Of a stretch of DNA of 64,000 nucleotides, positions 1 to 7,546 are shown in pieces. The notes beneath the pieces are model-generated. The model saw only the letters and a program-made list of their open reading frames with translations, made no database searches and was not told the origin of the DNA. Origin of the DNA: Tenericutes bacterium HGW-Tenericutes-1 (GTDB lineage Bacteria > Bacillota_I > Bacilli_A > Izemoplasmatales > Hujiaoplasmataceae). Made by a program: the position numbers and the translations under genes. Each line of letters begins with the position of its first letter. Position 1 is the stretch's first letter. The stretch covers positions 32,360 to 96,359 of the forward strand of contig PGXM01000010.1 of NCBI GenBank assembly GCA_002839155.1, written 5' to 3'.

Positions 1-1278
1 AAACGTATCGATGTCTTAGCGACAGCGATTTACGCAAAACTAAAAGTCACAGCTTTAAAGAATATTGATTTAGCTTATGCTCCGCCTTTCTCCTCAGCGA
101 AAGATCCAATTAACATGGTTGGCTTCATTGCTGAAAATATTATTAAAAACAAAGTTGAAACCATTTCTTGGAGCGAAATGAAAGAACTGGCAAGCAATGG
201 CAGTTATTTATTAGATATTCGCGAAGAACCTGAATATCTATTAGGTTCCATTCCTGGTTCTGTCAATATTCCTTTAACGGTATTAAGAAATCGTCTGGAT
301 GAACTCCCAAAAGATCGAGAAATTTATGTTTATTGTCATGTGGGTACAAGGGGCTATACCGCAGCTCGCATGTTGATGCAACATGGCTTCAAAGTCAAGA
401 ATTTAGATGGTGGATTAAAGAGTTACCATTGCGTTTACGAAAACGATGGATCAGAAATTTGTTATACCATTAGCGATGATTTAGGTCATCCGATGTTAAA
501 GGAGGTCAAAATCGACATGCCAAATAATACCGAGAACAAAATAACGACGACCATTCAAGTCGATGCTTGTGGGTTACAATGCCCTGGACCGATTGTTCAA
601 GTCTACAAAACCATGCAAACATTAAATGATGGCGACATTATCGAAATCAAAGCCACAGACCCAGGATTCTTAAGAGATATCGGTGCTTGGGCTGAAAAAA
701 CTAATAATACTTTAATTGATGTTAAGAAAGAAGATAAAATTATTACGGCTCACGTTCAAAAAGGATCGAAAACAAATCCTAAAGACGGAATCCAAGTTCA
801 AGAAACTAAAAACGGAACGACGATTGTGGTCTTCTCTCAAGATTTAGATAAAGCGATTGCGGCATTTATTATCGCCAATGGCGCAAAATCATTAGGAAAA
901 GATGTTTCGCTCTTCTTTACATTCTGGGGCCTTAATATCTTAAGAAAACCTAAACGCGTTAAAGTCAAAAAATCGTTCATCGAAAAAATGTTTGGTTTCA
1001 TGATGCCAAGAGGCGTCAAGAAACTTCCAATCTCGAATATGAACATGCTTGGCATGGGTTCTTCCATGATTAAAGGCATTATGAAAAAGAAAAACGTTGA
1101 TTCTTTACAAGTTTTAATGAAAACAGCCATGGATATGGGTGTTAAAGTTATTGCTTGTGCGATGTCGATGGATATCATGGGCATCAAACAAGAAGAATTG
1201 ATTGATGGCATTGAAGTGGCCGGCGTTGCGACCTATTTAGCAGACACACAAGATTCAAATCATAACTTATTTATCTAA
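1..1278 (+). CDS. CoA-disulfide reductase-like flavoprotein C-terminus fused to rhodanese, TusA and DsrE domains (5' partial)
   Basis: The reading frame is open from base 1, so the FAD/NAD-binding part lies outside the window. The first 40 visible residues (DLAYAPPFSSAKDP) are the dimerisation-domain end typical of CoA-disulfide reductase/NADH oxidase. A rhodanese domain follows (about residues 50-145) with active-site Cys112 in YCHVGTRG. Next come a TusA-like domain (about 180-255, CGLQCPGP, Cys194) and a DsrE/F-like domain to the end with a conserved Cys in IACAMSMDIMG. Family knowledge links each domain to persulfide or polysulfide reduction and sulfane-sulfur transfer; a cytosolic sulfur relay within one chain is inferred. 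A strong terminator follows at once. The domain calls are firm; the physiological substrate is not known. Confidence 0.9.
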   Translation, partial: KRIDVLATAIYAKLKVTALKNIDLAYAPPFSSAKDPINMVGFIAENIIKNKVETISWSEMKELASNGSYLLDIREEPEYLLGSIPGSVNIPLTVLRNRLDELPKDREIYVYCHVGTRGYTAARMLMQHGFKVKNLDGGLKSYHCVYENDGSEICYTISDDLGHPMLKEVKIDMPNNTENKITTTIQVDACGLQCPGPIVQVYKTMQTLNDGDIIEIKATDPGFLRDIGAWAEKTNNTLIDVKKEDKIITAHVQKGSKTNPKDGIQVQETKNGTTIVVFSQDLDKAIAAFIIANGAKSLGKDVSLFFTFWGLNILRKPKRVKVKKSFIEKMFGFMMPRGVKKLPISNMNMLGMGSSMIKGIMKKKNVDSLQVLMKTAMDMGVKVIACAMSMDIMGIKQEELIDGIEVAGVATYLADTQDSNHNLFI

Positions 1279-1283
1279 AATCA

Positions 1284-1312
1284 AACCGGTTCGCACTGAA
1301 CCGGTTTTTTTT
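1284..1312 (+). terminator. Rho-independent terminator after the CoADR fusion gene
   Basis: A perfect 9-bp stem, AACCGGTTC/GAACCGGTT, with the 5-nt loop GCACT runs into eight T residues. Confidence 0.93.
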
Positions 1313-1358
1313 AATCATAAATCACACAAAAAAAACATATTTTATTCAATCAATATCA

Positions 1359-1387
1359 TTGACTTAAGGAAGTGTTTTTGATAAAGT
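1359..1387 (+). promoter_or_regulatory. Sigma-A-type promoter upstream of the degV remnant
   Basis: TTGACT at 1359-1364, a 17-nt spacer and TAAAGT at 1382-1387. A purine-rich TAAGGAAAC that could be the original ribosome site lies at 1419-1427, but no in-frame start codon follows it at normal distance. Confidence 0.5.
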
Positions 1388-1453
1388 ATTATGTGTGATA
1401 GAGTACTTTACAAATAAATAAGGAAACAAAAAAATCTATTTGTCATCCCTCTC

Positions 1454-2212
1454 ATGATTTTAGTTGATGGGAAAAGTTTTCGCGATCAAATAGAAATTAC
1501 CGCAACTGAAGTTTATGAAAAATTAGACCATGCCAAAGTGACCTCAAGTTTACCGAATCTCGAAGATTTATACAAAGTCATTGAAAAACTCAAAAAAGAT
1601 AAATACACAGATATCTTAGCGATTAATTTATCTTCAGGTTTGAGTGGCACCTTCAATGCTTTTAGACTTGCATTTCAAGAAGTTGAAGGCATTAACGTCA
1701 CGCATTATGATTCTAAAACCTTAGGTGGAGCATTAGGTCATATGATTGAATATGCCTTAATGTTAGTAAATCAAGATATGAGTCCCGCTGAAATCATTCC
1801 TTTACTCGATAAATGTCGCTATGAAGATAGTTTAGCGATTTATACGATTAATACGCTTAAATACTTACGTCGTGGCGGTCGTATTGGGTTCGTCGAAGGA
1901 ACTATCGGGGATATTTTACATGTTAAACCCGTCATTACAGTGAATAACGAAGGGGTTTACGTTACCTTGAGTAAAGGTTTTGGATTAAACCGTTCGCTGA
2001 TTACCATGAGAAAACTCATGATTGACAAGTTTGGCAATCAATTGATTGATTTCACAGTTCATTATGGCAACGATTTAGCAAAAGCCACTGAACTCGCTGA
2101 GCGAATGAAAGCCGATTTAAACATTCGGAATTTAACGATTTCACCATTAACACCGGTGTTAGGAATTCATACCGGCCCAGAAATGTTTGCGTATATCGCA
2201 AGAATAGTCTAA
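1454..2212 (+). CDS. DegV family (fatty-acid-binding) protein, N-terminally truncated; possible pseudogene
   Basis: DegV/FakB proteins are two-domain fatty-acid carriers that present fatty acids to the FakA kinase. The middle and C-terminal parts fit the family: LVDGKSFRD, NLSSGLSGTF, the LKYLRRGGRIG block and the HxGP block near the end (IHTGPEM). The usual N-terminus with the TDS(T/S)xDL signature is absent. Family-like sequence (LFVIPL) continues in frame upstream of the first ATG, back to an in-frame TAA at 1415-1417, with no usable start codon between. The ATG at 1454 has no ribosome site close by. At 252 residues it is about 30 short. The gene either lost its 5' end or starts in an unusual way. 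Confidence 0.75.
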   Translation: MILVDGKSFRDQIEITATEVYEKLDHAKVTSSLPNLEDLYKVIEKLKKDKYTDILAINLSSGLSGTFNAFRLAFQEVEGINVTHYDSKTLGGALGHMIEYALMLVNQDMSPAEIIPLLDKCRYEDSLAIYTINTLKYLRRGGRIGFVEGTIGDILHVKPVITVNNEGVYVTLSKGFGLNRSLITMRKLMIDKFGNQLIDFTVHYGNDLAKATELAERMKADLNIRNLTISPLTPVLGIHTGPEMFAYIARIV

Positions 2213-2220
2213 ATAAAAAA

Positions 2221-2246
2221 AGCGCTGATTAAATTTCAGCGCTTTT
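2221..2246. terminator. Bidirectional terminator between degV and mscL
   Basis: AGCGCTGA/TCAGCGCT forms an 8-bp stem with a 7-nt loop. It is flanked by an A-run on the left and a T-run on the right, so it can serve both converging genes. Confidence 0.85.
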
Positions 2247-2254
2247 CATTTGGA

Positions 2255-2653
2255 CTATTCGGCTTTTTCTGTTTCTTTTTTAATCAGTTTTGCTTTGGCG
2301 ATTTCTGCTTTCGCTTTGACTTTCGTCATGACTTTAATCGCTAAGAAAATCGCAAATGCAATGATTAAGAAATCAATGATGGCTTGAATGAAGTTTCCAT
2401 AGGTTAATAAGACAACTTCAGAAGCATTCAAGAGTGCACCGGTTAATGGATCATAAGTCGGATTGCCTTTTAAGACGATATACCAAAGTGTAAAGTCCTT
2501 ACCGCCAATCAAACTAATGAGAGGCATGATAATGTCCTTGACTAAACTTTGGATAATTTTGTTAAAAGCTCCGCCAATAATGATACCGACAGCTAAATCA
2601 AATGCATTGCCTTTTGAAATAAAATCGCCAAACTCTTTAAAAAACTTTTTCAT
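2255..2653 (-). CDS. mscL: Large-conductance mechanosensitive channel MscL
   Basis: MscL forms a homopentameric membrane pore that opens under membrane tension and releases solutes during hypo-osmotic shock. The protein has the family's N-terminal helix and TM1 signature (GNAFDLAVGIIIGGAFNKII, about residues 15-35), a periplasmic loop, TM2 around residues 85-108 and a charged, Lys/Glu/Ala-rich C-terminal helix. Its 132 residues match the normal length. The start follows AGAGGAG at good distance. It is monocistronic, ending at the bidirectional terminator at 2221-2246. Confidence 0.97.
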   Translation of the reverse strand: MKKFFKEFGDFISKGNAFDLAVGIIIGGAFNKIIQSLVKDIIMPLISLIGGKDFTLWYIVLKGNPTYDPLTGALLNASEVVLLTYGNFIQAIIDFLIIAFAIFLAIKVMTKVKAKAEIAKAKLIKKETEKAE

Positions 2654-2686
2654 TTTAAAACATCTCCTCTATATATAAATTTATTA

Positions 2687-3673
2687 CTACCACAAGTGAT
2701 GGACTGATGCTTTTATATAGGTATCATAAATATTTTTAACTGCATTCATTTCTGCTTCAGTTAACGGTGGTAATTTTGTACTTTCGATATTGGATAAAAT
2801 ATGTTCAGGTTTACTTGCGCCAGGAATGACGCATGAAACGGCATCAAACATTAAGATATATCTTAGTGCGATTTGTGCGAGGTTTTGATGAGGAAATAAG
2901 TCTTTTAATGCATCAACGGCTTTCAATCCTAAGTCATAATTAACGCCAGAAAATGTTTCGCCTTTATCGAAGGCTTGACCGTCACGGTTGAAATAGCGGT
3001 GATCTGAGGGTGAAAAGACGGTTTCTTTGGTCATTTTACCCGATAAAAGTCCACTTGCGAGTGGTACTCTTACGATGATTCCAACATCATTTTTCTTTGC
3101 GAGCTCAAAGACTTCTTCCATCGGTTTCAACCGAAACATATTAAAGATGATTTGAATTGTCGCAAGATTTTTATGCTTCATTGCTTTTTTAGCTTCTTCG
3201 ACAGTTTCAACGCTGACGCCATAATGTTTGATATACCCTTTTTTAACGAGATTATCTAAAAAGATATAGGTTTGTTCGGAATCATAGACCGGCGTTGGCG
3301 GGCAATGCAATTGGAGTATATCAAGACGCTCTACACCTAAACGTTTTAGAGAATCTTTTACAAAAACGGTGATGTTTTCCTCGTTATAACTTTTCGCGAT
3401 ATGCGGATTAAGGTACCTTCCCGCTTTCGTTGCGATAAAGATGTCATCATTTGGATGGGCTTTTAAAAAATCGCCTAAAGCACTTTCGCTTTCGCCTCCA
3501 TTATAGACATCGGCGGTATCATAAAAATTAACCCCACTTTTCAATGCGGCTTCTAATGTCTCTATGGCTAAGTCATGGTTAAATGGTTCTCCCCATTTTC
3601 CCCCTAATTGCCAAGTACCAAGTCCAATTTCACTGACATATAAATTGGTTTTACCCAGTCTTCGTTTATTCAC
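2687..3673 (-). CDS. Aldo/keto reductase
   Basis: Cytosolic NAD(P)H-dependent oxidoreductase of the AKR superfamily, a TIM barrel. The catalytic tetrad is visible: Asp and Tyr in FYDTADVYNGGES, Lys in ATKAGRY and His in LQLHCPP. GTG at 3673 is chosen as start because GGAGGG lies 5 nt upstream and the protein then begins MNKRRLGKTNLYVSEIGLGT, as family members do. A longer frame to 3763 adds 30 residues unlike the family. It is divergent from ridA. The substrate cannot be told from sequence. Confidence 0.92.
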   Translation of the reverse strand: MNKRRLGKTNLYVSEIGLGTWQLGGKWGEPFNHDLAIETLEAALKSGVNFYDTADVYNGGESESALGDFLKAHPNDDIFIATKAGRYLNPHIAKSYNEENITVFVKDSLKRLGVERLDILQLHCPPTPVYDSEQTYIFLDNLVKKGYIKHYGVSVETVEEAKKAMKHKNLATIQIIFNMFRLKPMEEVFELAKKNDVGIIVRVPLASGLLSGKMTKETVFSPSDHRYFNRDGQAFDKGETFSGVNYDLGLKAVDALKDLFPHQNLAQIALRYILMFDAVSCVIPGASKPEHILSNIESTKLPPLTEAEMNAVKNIYDTYIKASVHHLW

Positions 3674-3790
3674 ATAATCCCTCCGTTCATTAATATCATA
3701 GTGCATTTGATATAGATATGCAACTGAGTTGCTGAATAATACTATGAATTTATCATTATTCATCGTATAATATTAGTAGGAGATGATACT

Positions 3791-4165
3791 ATGAAACGAT
3801 CAATTCAAACCACCAATGCACCCGCTGCGATTGGACCATATTCACAAGCCATTGATACAGGAACCATGCTTTTTGTCTCAGGACAATTACCCATTGAACC
3901 TGTAACAATGACATTAGCTACAGGTATTCAGAATCAAACGAAACAATCCCTAGATAACATCCATCAAATCGTTTTAGCCGCAGGTTATGAAATTACCGAT
4001 ATTGTTAAATGTACAGTATTCTTAAAAAATATGAACGAGTTTGCACTGATGAATGAAACGTATCAGCACTTCTTTGGCAGTCATAAACCCGCTAGAGCGG
4101 CGGTTGAAGTTGCGAGACTCCCTAAAGATGCTTTAGTTGAAATTGAATGTATCGCTGTAAGGTGA
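3791..4165 (+). CDS. ridA: RidA/YjgF family enamine/imine deaminase
   Basis: RidA hydrolyses reactive 2-aminoacrylate and related enamines released by PLP enzymes. The 124-residue protein has the family pattern: IGPYSQAI near the N-terminus, FVSGQLP, and the C-terminal block [25 protein letters not shown] containing the conserved Arg that binds the substrate carboxylate. The start follows AGGAGATGAT. The stop codon TGA lies inside the stem of its terminator. Confidence 0.95.
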   Translation: MKRSIQTTNAPAAIGPYSQAIDTGTMLFVSGQLPIEPVTMTLATGIQNQTKQSLDNIHQIVLAAGYEITDIVKCTVFLKNMNEFALMNETYQHFFGSHKPARAAVEVARLPKDALVEIECIAVR

Positions 4166-4183
4166 GATTTCTCACCTTTTTTT
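4161..4183 (+). terminator. ridA terminator
   Basis: GGTGAG/CTCACC stem with a short ATTT loop, followed by seven T residues; it overlaps the ridA stop codon. Confidence 0.85.
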
Positions 4184-4185
4184 AT

Positions 4186-4212
4186 AAAAAAAAACGCAAC
4201 GATTAACGTTGC
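4186..4212 (-). terminator. Rubredoxin terminator
   Basis: On the minus strand GCAACG, a loop of five and CGTTGC are followed by a run of T. It sits back to back with the ridA terminator. Confidence 0.82.
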
Positions 4213-4222
4213 ATTTCTCTTA

Positions 4223-4381
4223 TTAGTCGATGGGGCTAAAATTTTCTTTGTCTAAGCCACATTCAGGGCATAGCCAATCATCTGGCAAATCTTCAAAAGC
4301 GACACCAGGCGCGATATTTTGAGTCGGATCTCCTAGAGCTGGATCATAAACCCAACCGCAAACACATTCCCATTTTTGCAT
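4223..4381 (-). CDS. Rubredoxin
   Basis: A 52-residue protein beginning [14 protein letters not shown] and containing the second cluster motif LCPECGLDK. This gives the two CxxC pairs (CVC-G variant and CPEC) that bind a single iron in rubredoxins, plus the usual acidic loop and DDWLCPECG. The first knuckle reads CVCGW, so the two N-terminal Cys are one residue apart rather than the usual two (CxxCG). GGAGGAC stands just upstream of the ATG and a terminator follows, so it is a complete single-gene unit. It acts as a small cytosolic one-electron carrier; its partner is not visible here. Confidence 0.88.
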   Translation of the reverse strand: MQKWECVCGWVYDPALGDPTQNIAPGVAFEDLPDDWLCPECGLDKENFSPID

Positions 4382-4462
4382 AAAATTAGTCCTCCAATAT
4401 TTTTATTTATAATAACTACACCCTAATTTATCATAACCACATATATGTGTCAAGCGACTTGA

Positions 4463-5185
4463 CTAAATCCCTAATAAATCATTGAGTGTGCGATGCATAT
4501 CATTCGCTAAATTCTTGAACTTCTCCGCAATCTGGTCGCGTCTAAATCCTTTTTTTAAATCTTCTTGTAAGTAATGGGGTTTTTCAATCAAAATCGCATT
4601 ACTTTTTTGATTATAATAGATGGGATAAACCGGTAAATCAATCTGATATGTTTTAAAATAATCGAATGAAAGATATACAAATCCCCCATTGTAATGTTTT
4701 AAGATATCATGATATCCGTCACTGGAGTCTTCAGGAAAAATTAAGACCGGATTGCCAATATTTAGATGCTTTTTTGAAATCTCAAATGTCTTTCTAACCC
4801 GTAAATCTGTAAAAGTTGGAATGACATGCATACCGTTATAAAGCATTTTTGAGATTAATGCAAATGGGGTTGAAATTAAAAAACTTCTTAATTTACCATA
4901 TTTCAATTTTTGCTGATAAAAAACATGATATAAATATTTCCATCTTGATATATATCCTTCCGTCATTGGATGTGCACCCCAAGGAACAAATAACTTCGGG
5001 AAAAACAGTGATAATGAAAAGGGTCCTCCTGCGCCAGAATGATTACAAATAAAGATTGCCTGATCTGGAAGGGTTTCATTTTGATTAAAGATTTTAGGTT
5101 TCGTTTTAAAAACTTTTATAATTGCTTTTAAAGCTCTCGTAAAAATCCCATGTTTATGTAATTTAGCAATTTTTTGTGCTCTCAT
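4463..5185 (-). CDS. PlsC-like lysophospholipid acyltransferase (LPLAT superfamily)
   Basis: The fold-level pattern is that of glycerophospholipid acyltransferases: a basic N-terminal segment, ICNHSGAGGP around residues 46-55 in the place of motif I, and LIFPEDSSDG in the place of the FPEG motif. The usual HX4D catalytic pair is not complete: the Asp position is Gly (H-SGAG-G). It may still be active, use another residue, or have a different acyl acceptor. It has no clear operon partner and is divergent from hppA. Membrane association through the hydrophobic mid-segments is likely. Confidence 0.7.
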   Translation of the reverse strand: MRAQKIAKLHKHGIFTRALKAIIKVFKTKPKIFNQNETLPDQAIFICNHSGAGGPFSLSLFFPKLFVPWGAHPMTEGYISRWKYLYHVFYQQKLKYGKLRSFLISTPFALISKMLYNGMHVIPTFTDLRVRKTFEISKKHLNIGNPVLIFPEDSSDGYHDILKHYNGGFVYLSFDYFKTYQIDLPVYPIYYNQKSNAILIEKPHYLQEDLKKGFRRDQIAEKFKNLANDMHRTLNDLLGI

Positions 5186-5269
5186 TTAGTAAACCTCAGA
5201 CATTATAATTTAGTATCATTATAACATAGACAAATTATTTTGTCTTCTTTAATAATTGTGATGAACATC

Positions 5270-5298
5270 TTGAAGTAAAAACGCTTTCATGATATCAT
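5270..5298 (+). promoter_or_regulatory. hppA promoter
   Basis: TTGAAG at 5270-5275, a 17-nt spacer and TATCAT at 5293-5298. The ribosome site AAAGGAG follows before the ATG at 5335. Confidence 0.6.
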
Positions 5299-5334
5299 TA
5301 AGAAAAATTACAATGAAAAGGAGCTTTTATTACC

Positions 5335-7452
5335 ATGGATGGAATGCTAAAAGGATTTTTAATTTTATCAATCGTTATTGCTTTTATTGCATTTGGTTTT
5401 GCTGTATGGCTCTATTTTTGGGTTAAAAAACAACCCGCAACCAATGAAAAAATTCATGACATTGGGGAACTAATTCGTAAAGGCGCGAACACATTCTTAT
5501 CGAAAGAATATGCCATCTTAGCGAAATTTGCAGCGGTGGTTGCCGTCTTAATTTTTATTTTTTTACCAAAACCGTTATGGGATGGAAGTTTCGTAGACAA
5601 TTTGTTAATGAACTTACAAATGACAATTGCTTATTTAGCAGGGACAACCTTTAGCGCAATCGCCGGTAAGATTGGGATACAGATCGCAACGATTGCGAAT
5701 ACAAGAACCGCTGAAGCGGCTCAAAAAGGCATTCGCTTAAGCTTTTTGAATGGTTTCCGCGGCGGTGCCGTGATGGGCATGGCGGTTGTAGGAACTTCTT
5801 TACTCGGGATTGCTTTAGTCTTTTTACTCACTCAAAATTCAACGCTTTTATTAGGCTTTAGCTTTGGTGCTTCGAGTTTAGCGTTATTTGCGAAGGCAGG
5901 TGGAGGAATCTTTACCAAAACCGCTGATATCTCAGCTGACTTAGTTGGAAAAGTCGAATTAGGCATTCCAGAAGATGATCCGAGAAATCCCGCTGTTATC
6001 GCTGATAACGTCGGTGATAATGTCGGTGACGTTGCTGGTATGGGTGCTGACTTATTTGATTCGCATGTCGCTTCTTTAGCCGCTTCCTTAGTCATGGCAG
6101 TTGCCTTAGATAAAGTGATCTTGGGTGGCAATCATGTGGCTTTAATTTTCTGTTACGCAGCGATTGGATTACTATCTTCCATTATCGGGATTGGATTTGC
6201 GAAAATGGGTAAAAATGATAATCCAACGAATGCACTCAATACTTCTACTTACTTAACCACAGGTATATTCGCCGTTTTAACAGCGTTAGCGACTTTAATC
6301 TTTGATTTTGAATGGCGGATGTATTTCGCTGCGACCTTAGGACTTTTTGTTGGTGTTATCATTGGGATTGCGACCGATTACTTTACCGATGACCGGAAAA
6401 AACCGGTTCAAAATGTCGCCGAAGCCAGTGAATCAGGGCCGGCATTTACAATTCTTTCGGGCGTTAGTTACGGATTCTTGTCCGTATTACCCGCGATGAT
6501 AGGGATTGCGATTTCTGCTTTAGGGGCATATCTCATTTGTGCGCCTTTAGGCATCGATACAGCGACGAAAGTCACCTATGGTATGTTTGGTATCTCTGTT
6601 GCTGCCGTGGGAATGTTATCGATAGTCGGAATGATTATTTCAAACGACGCTTATGGACCGATTGTTGATAATGCGAGAGGACTCGCAGAAATGGGGAATT
6701 TGGGCGATGAAGTCGTCGAAATTACCGATAAACTCGACAGTGCTGGCAATACCGTTAAAGCGGTGACTAAAGGCTTTGCGATTAGTGCTGCTGGACTCAC
6801 CGTCATATCGTTATTAGGGGCCTTCTTAAGTGAAGTCAATGACGCCGCTTTAGAACGTGGTCTCGCTGGTATTACTTCTTTTGATATCTTAAATCCGATG
6901 GTTTTCTTTGGATTATTGATTGGAGCAGCTGTCCCTGCCGTATTTAGTGCGATGCTCATGCTTGGAGTTAACCGTAATGCCGAAAGAATGGTTGCGGAAA
7001 TTCACCGTCAGTTCAATGAAATCCCAGGATTAAAAGAAGGTAAAGAAGGCGTTATGCCTGAATATGAGAAATGTATTTTAATTGCAACTACAGGCGCATT
7101 AAAAGAATTAATTCCGGCTGGCTTATTTGCAATTATCATTACAATCGTTGTTGGATTGACCGGTGGCGTTTACGCCATTGGCGGATTCTTAACGGGTAAT
7201 ATCGTTTCTGGATTGATCTTAGCGTTATTCATGAGTAATTCCGGTGGCTTATGGGATAACGGTAAAAAATACGTTGAGGCCGGTCATCATGGCGGAAAAG
7301 GATCACAGGCTCATAAAGCAGCGGTTGTCGGCGACACCGTCGGAGATCCGTTTAAAGATACCGCAGGACCTTCAATTAATACGCAAATCACCGTTGTATC
7401 GCTTGTTTCCTCACTACTCGCTGTCATCTTCTTAACTTGGTCAATATTTTAA
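5335..7452 (+). CDS. hppA: Membrane-bound proton-translocating pyrophosphatase, K+-independent type
   Basis: This 705-residue, many-spanning membrane enzyme couples PPi hydrolysis to ion pumping. Catalytic motifs are present: DxxADLVGKVE near residue 200, DNVGDNVGD near residue 224, GPIVDNARG, GGLWDN and GDTVGDPFKDTAGP near the C-terminus. The subtype residue is Lys475 in GNTVKAVTKG. In this family Lys here marks K+-independent H+-pumps, while Ala marks K+-dependent H+- or Na+-pumps. The gene has its own promoter and terminator. A PPi-type phosphofructokinase at 52612-53850 fits a pyrophosphate-using metabolism. Confidence 0.97.
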   Translation: MDGMLKGFLILSIVIAFIAFGFAVWLYFWVKKQPATNEKIHDIGELIRKGANTFLSKEYAILAKFAAVVAVLIFIFLPKPLWDGSFVDNLLMNLQMTIAYLAGTTFSAIAGKIGIQIATIANTRTAEAAQKGIRLSFLNGFRGGAVMGMAVVGTSLLGIALVFLLTQNSTLLLGFSFGASSLALFAKAGGGIFTKTADISADLVGKVELGIPEDDPRNPAVIADNVGDNVGDVAGMGADLFDSHVASLAASLVMAVALDKVILGGNHVALIFCYAAIGLLSSIIGIGFAKMGKNDNPTNALNTSTYLTTGIFAVLTALATLIFDFEWRMYFAATLGLFVGVIIGIATDYFTDDRKKPVQNVAEASESGPAFTILSGVSYGFLSVLPAMIGIAISALGAYLICAPLGIDTATKVTYGMFGISVAAVGMLSIVGMIISNDAYGPIVDNARGLAEMGNLGDEVVEITDKLDSAGNTVKAVTKGFAISAAGLTVISLLGAFLSEVNDAALERGLAGITSFDILNPMVFFGLLIGAAVPAVFSAMLMLGVNRNAERMVAEIHRQFNEIPGLKEGKEGVMPEYEKCILIATTGALKELIPAGLFAIIITIVVGLTGGVYAIGGFLTGNIVSGLILALFMSNSGGLWDNGKKYVEAGHHGGKGSQAHKAAVVGDTVGDPFKDTAGPSINTQITVVSLVSSLLAVIFLTWSIF

Positions 7453-7458
7453 TACTAG

Positions 7459-7482
7459 AGGCTGTGCAAACAGCCTTTTTTT
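7459..7482 (+). terminator. hppA terminator
   Basis: AGGCTGT, loop GCAA, ACAGCCT, then seven T residues. Confidence 0.9.
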
Positions 7483-7483
7483 A

Positions 7484-7512
7484 TTGTATCAATAAAGCGT
7501 CTATGTTATAAT
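7484..7512 (+). promoter_or_regulatory. Promoter of the ArsB/NhaD-type transporter gene
   Basis: TTGTAT at 7484-7489, a 17-nt spacer and a perfect TATAAT at 7507-7512; AAGGAG precedes the ATG at 7547. Confidence 0.7.
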
Positions 7513-7546
7513 TTATCAGGTTATAATTATAGACAAGGAGACTGTT

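Noticed and set aside
5276..5292. Possible cre box inside the hppA promoter spacer (AAAAACGCTTTCAT)
   Set aside because: Only the right half fits; the TG of the left half is missing, so it is two mismatches from the consensus and could be chance.
5832..6959. Long reading frames on the strand opposite hppA
   Set aside because: They are antisense to the conserved pyrophosphatase motifs, lack ribosome sites and have compositions typical of shadow frames.
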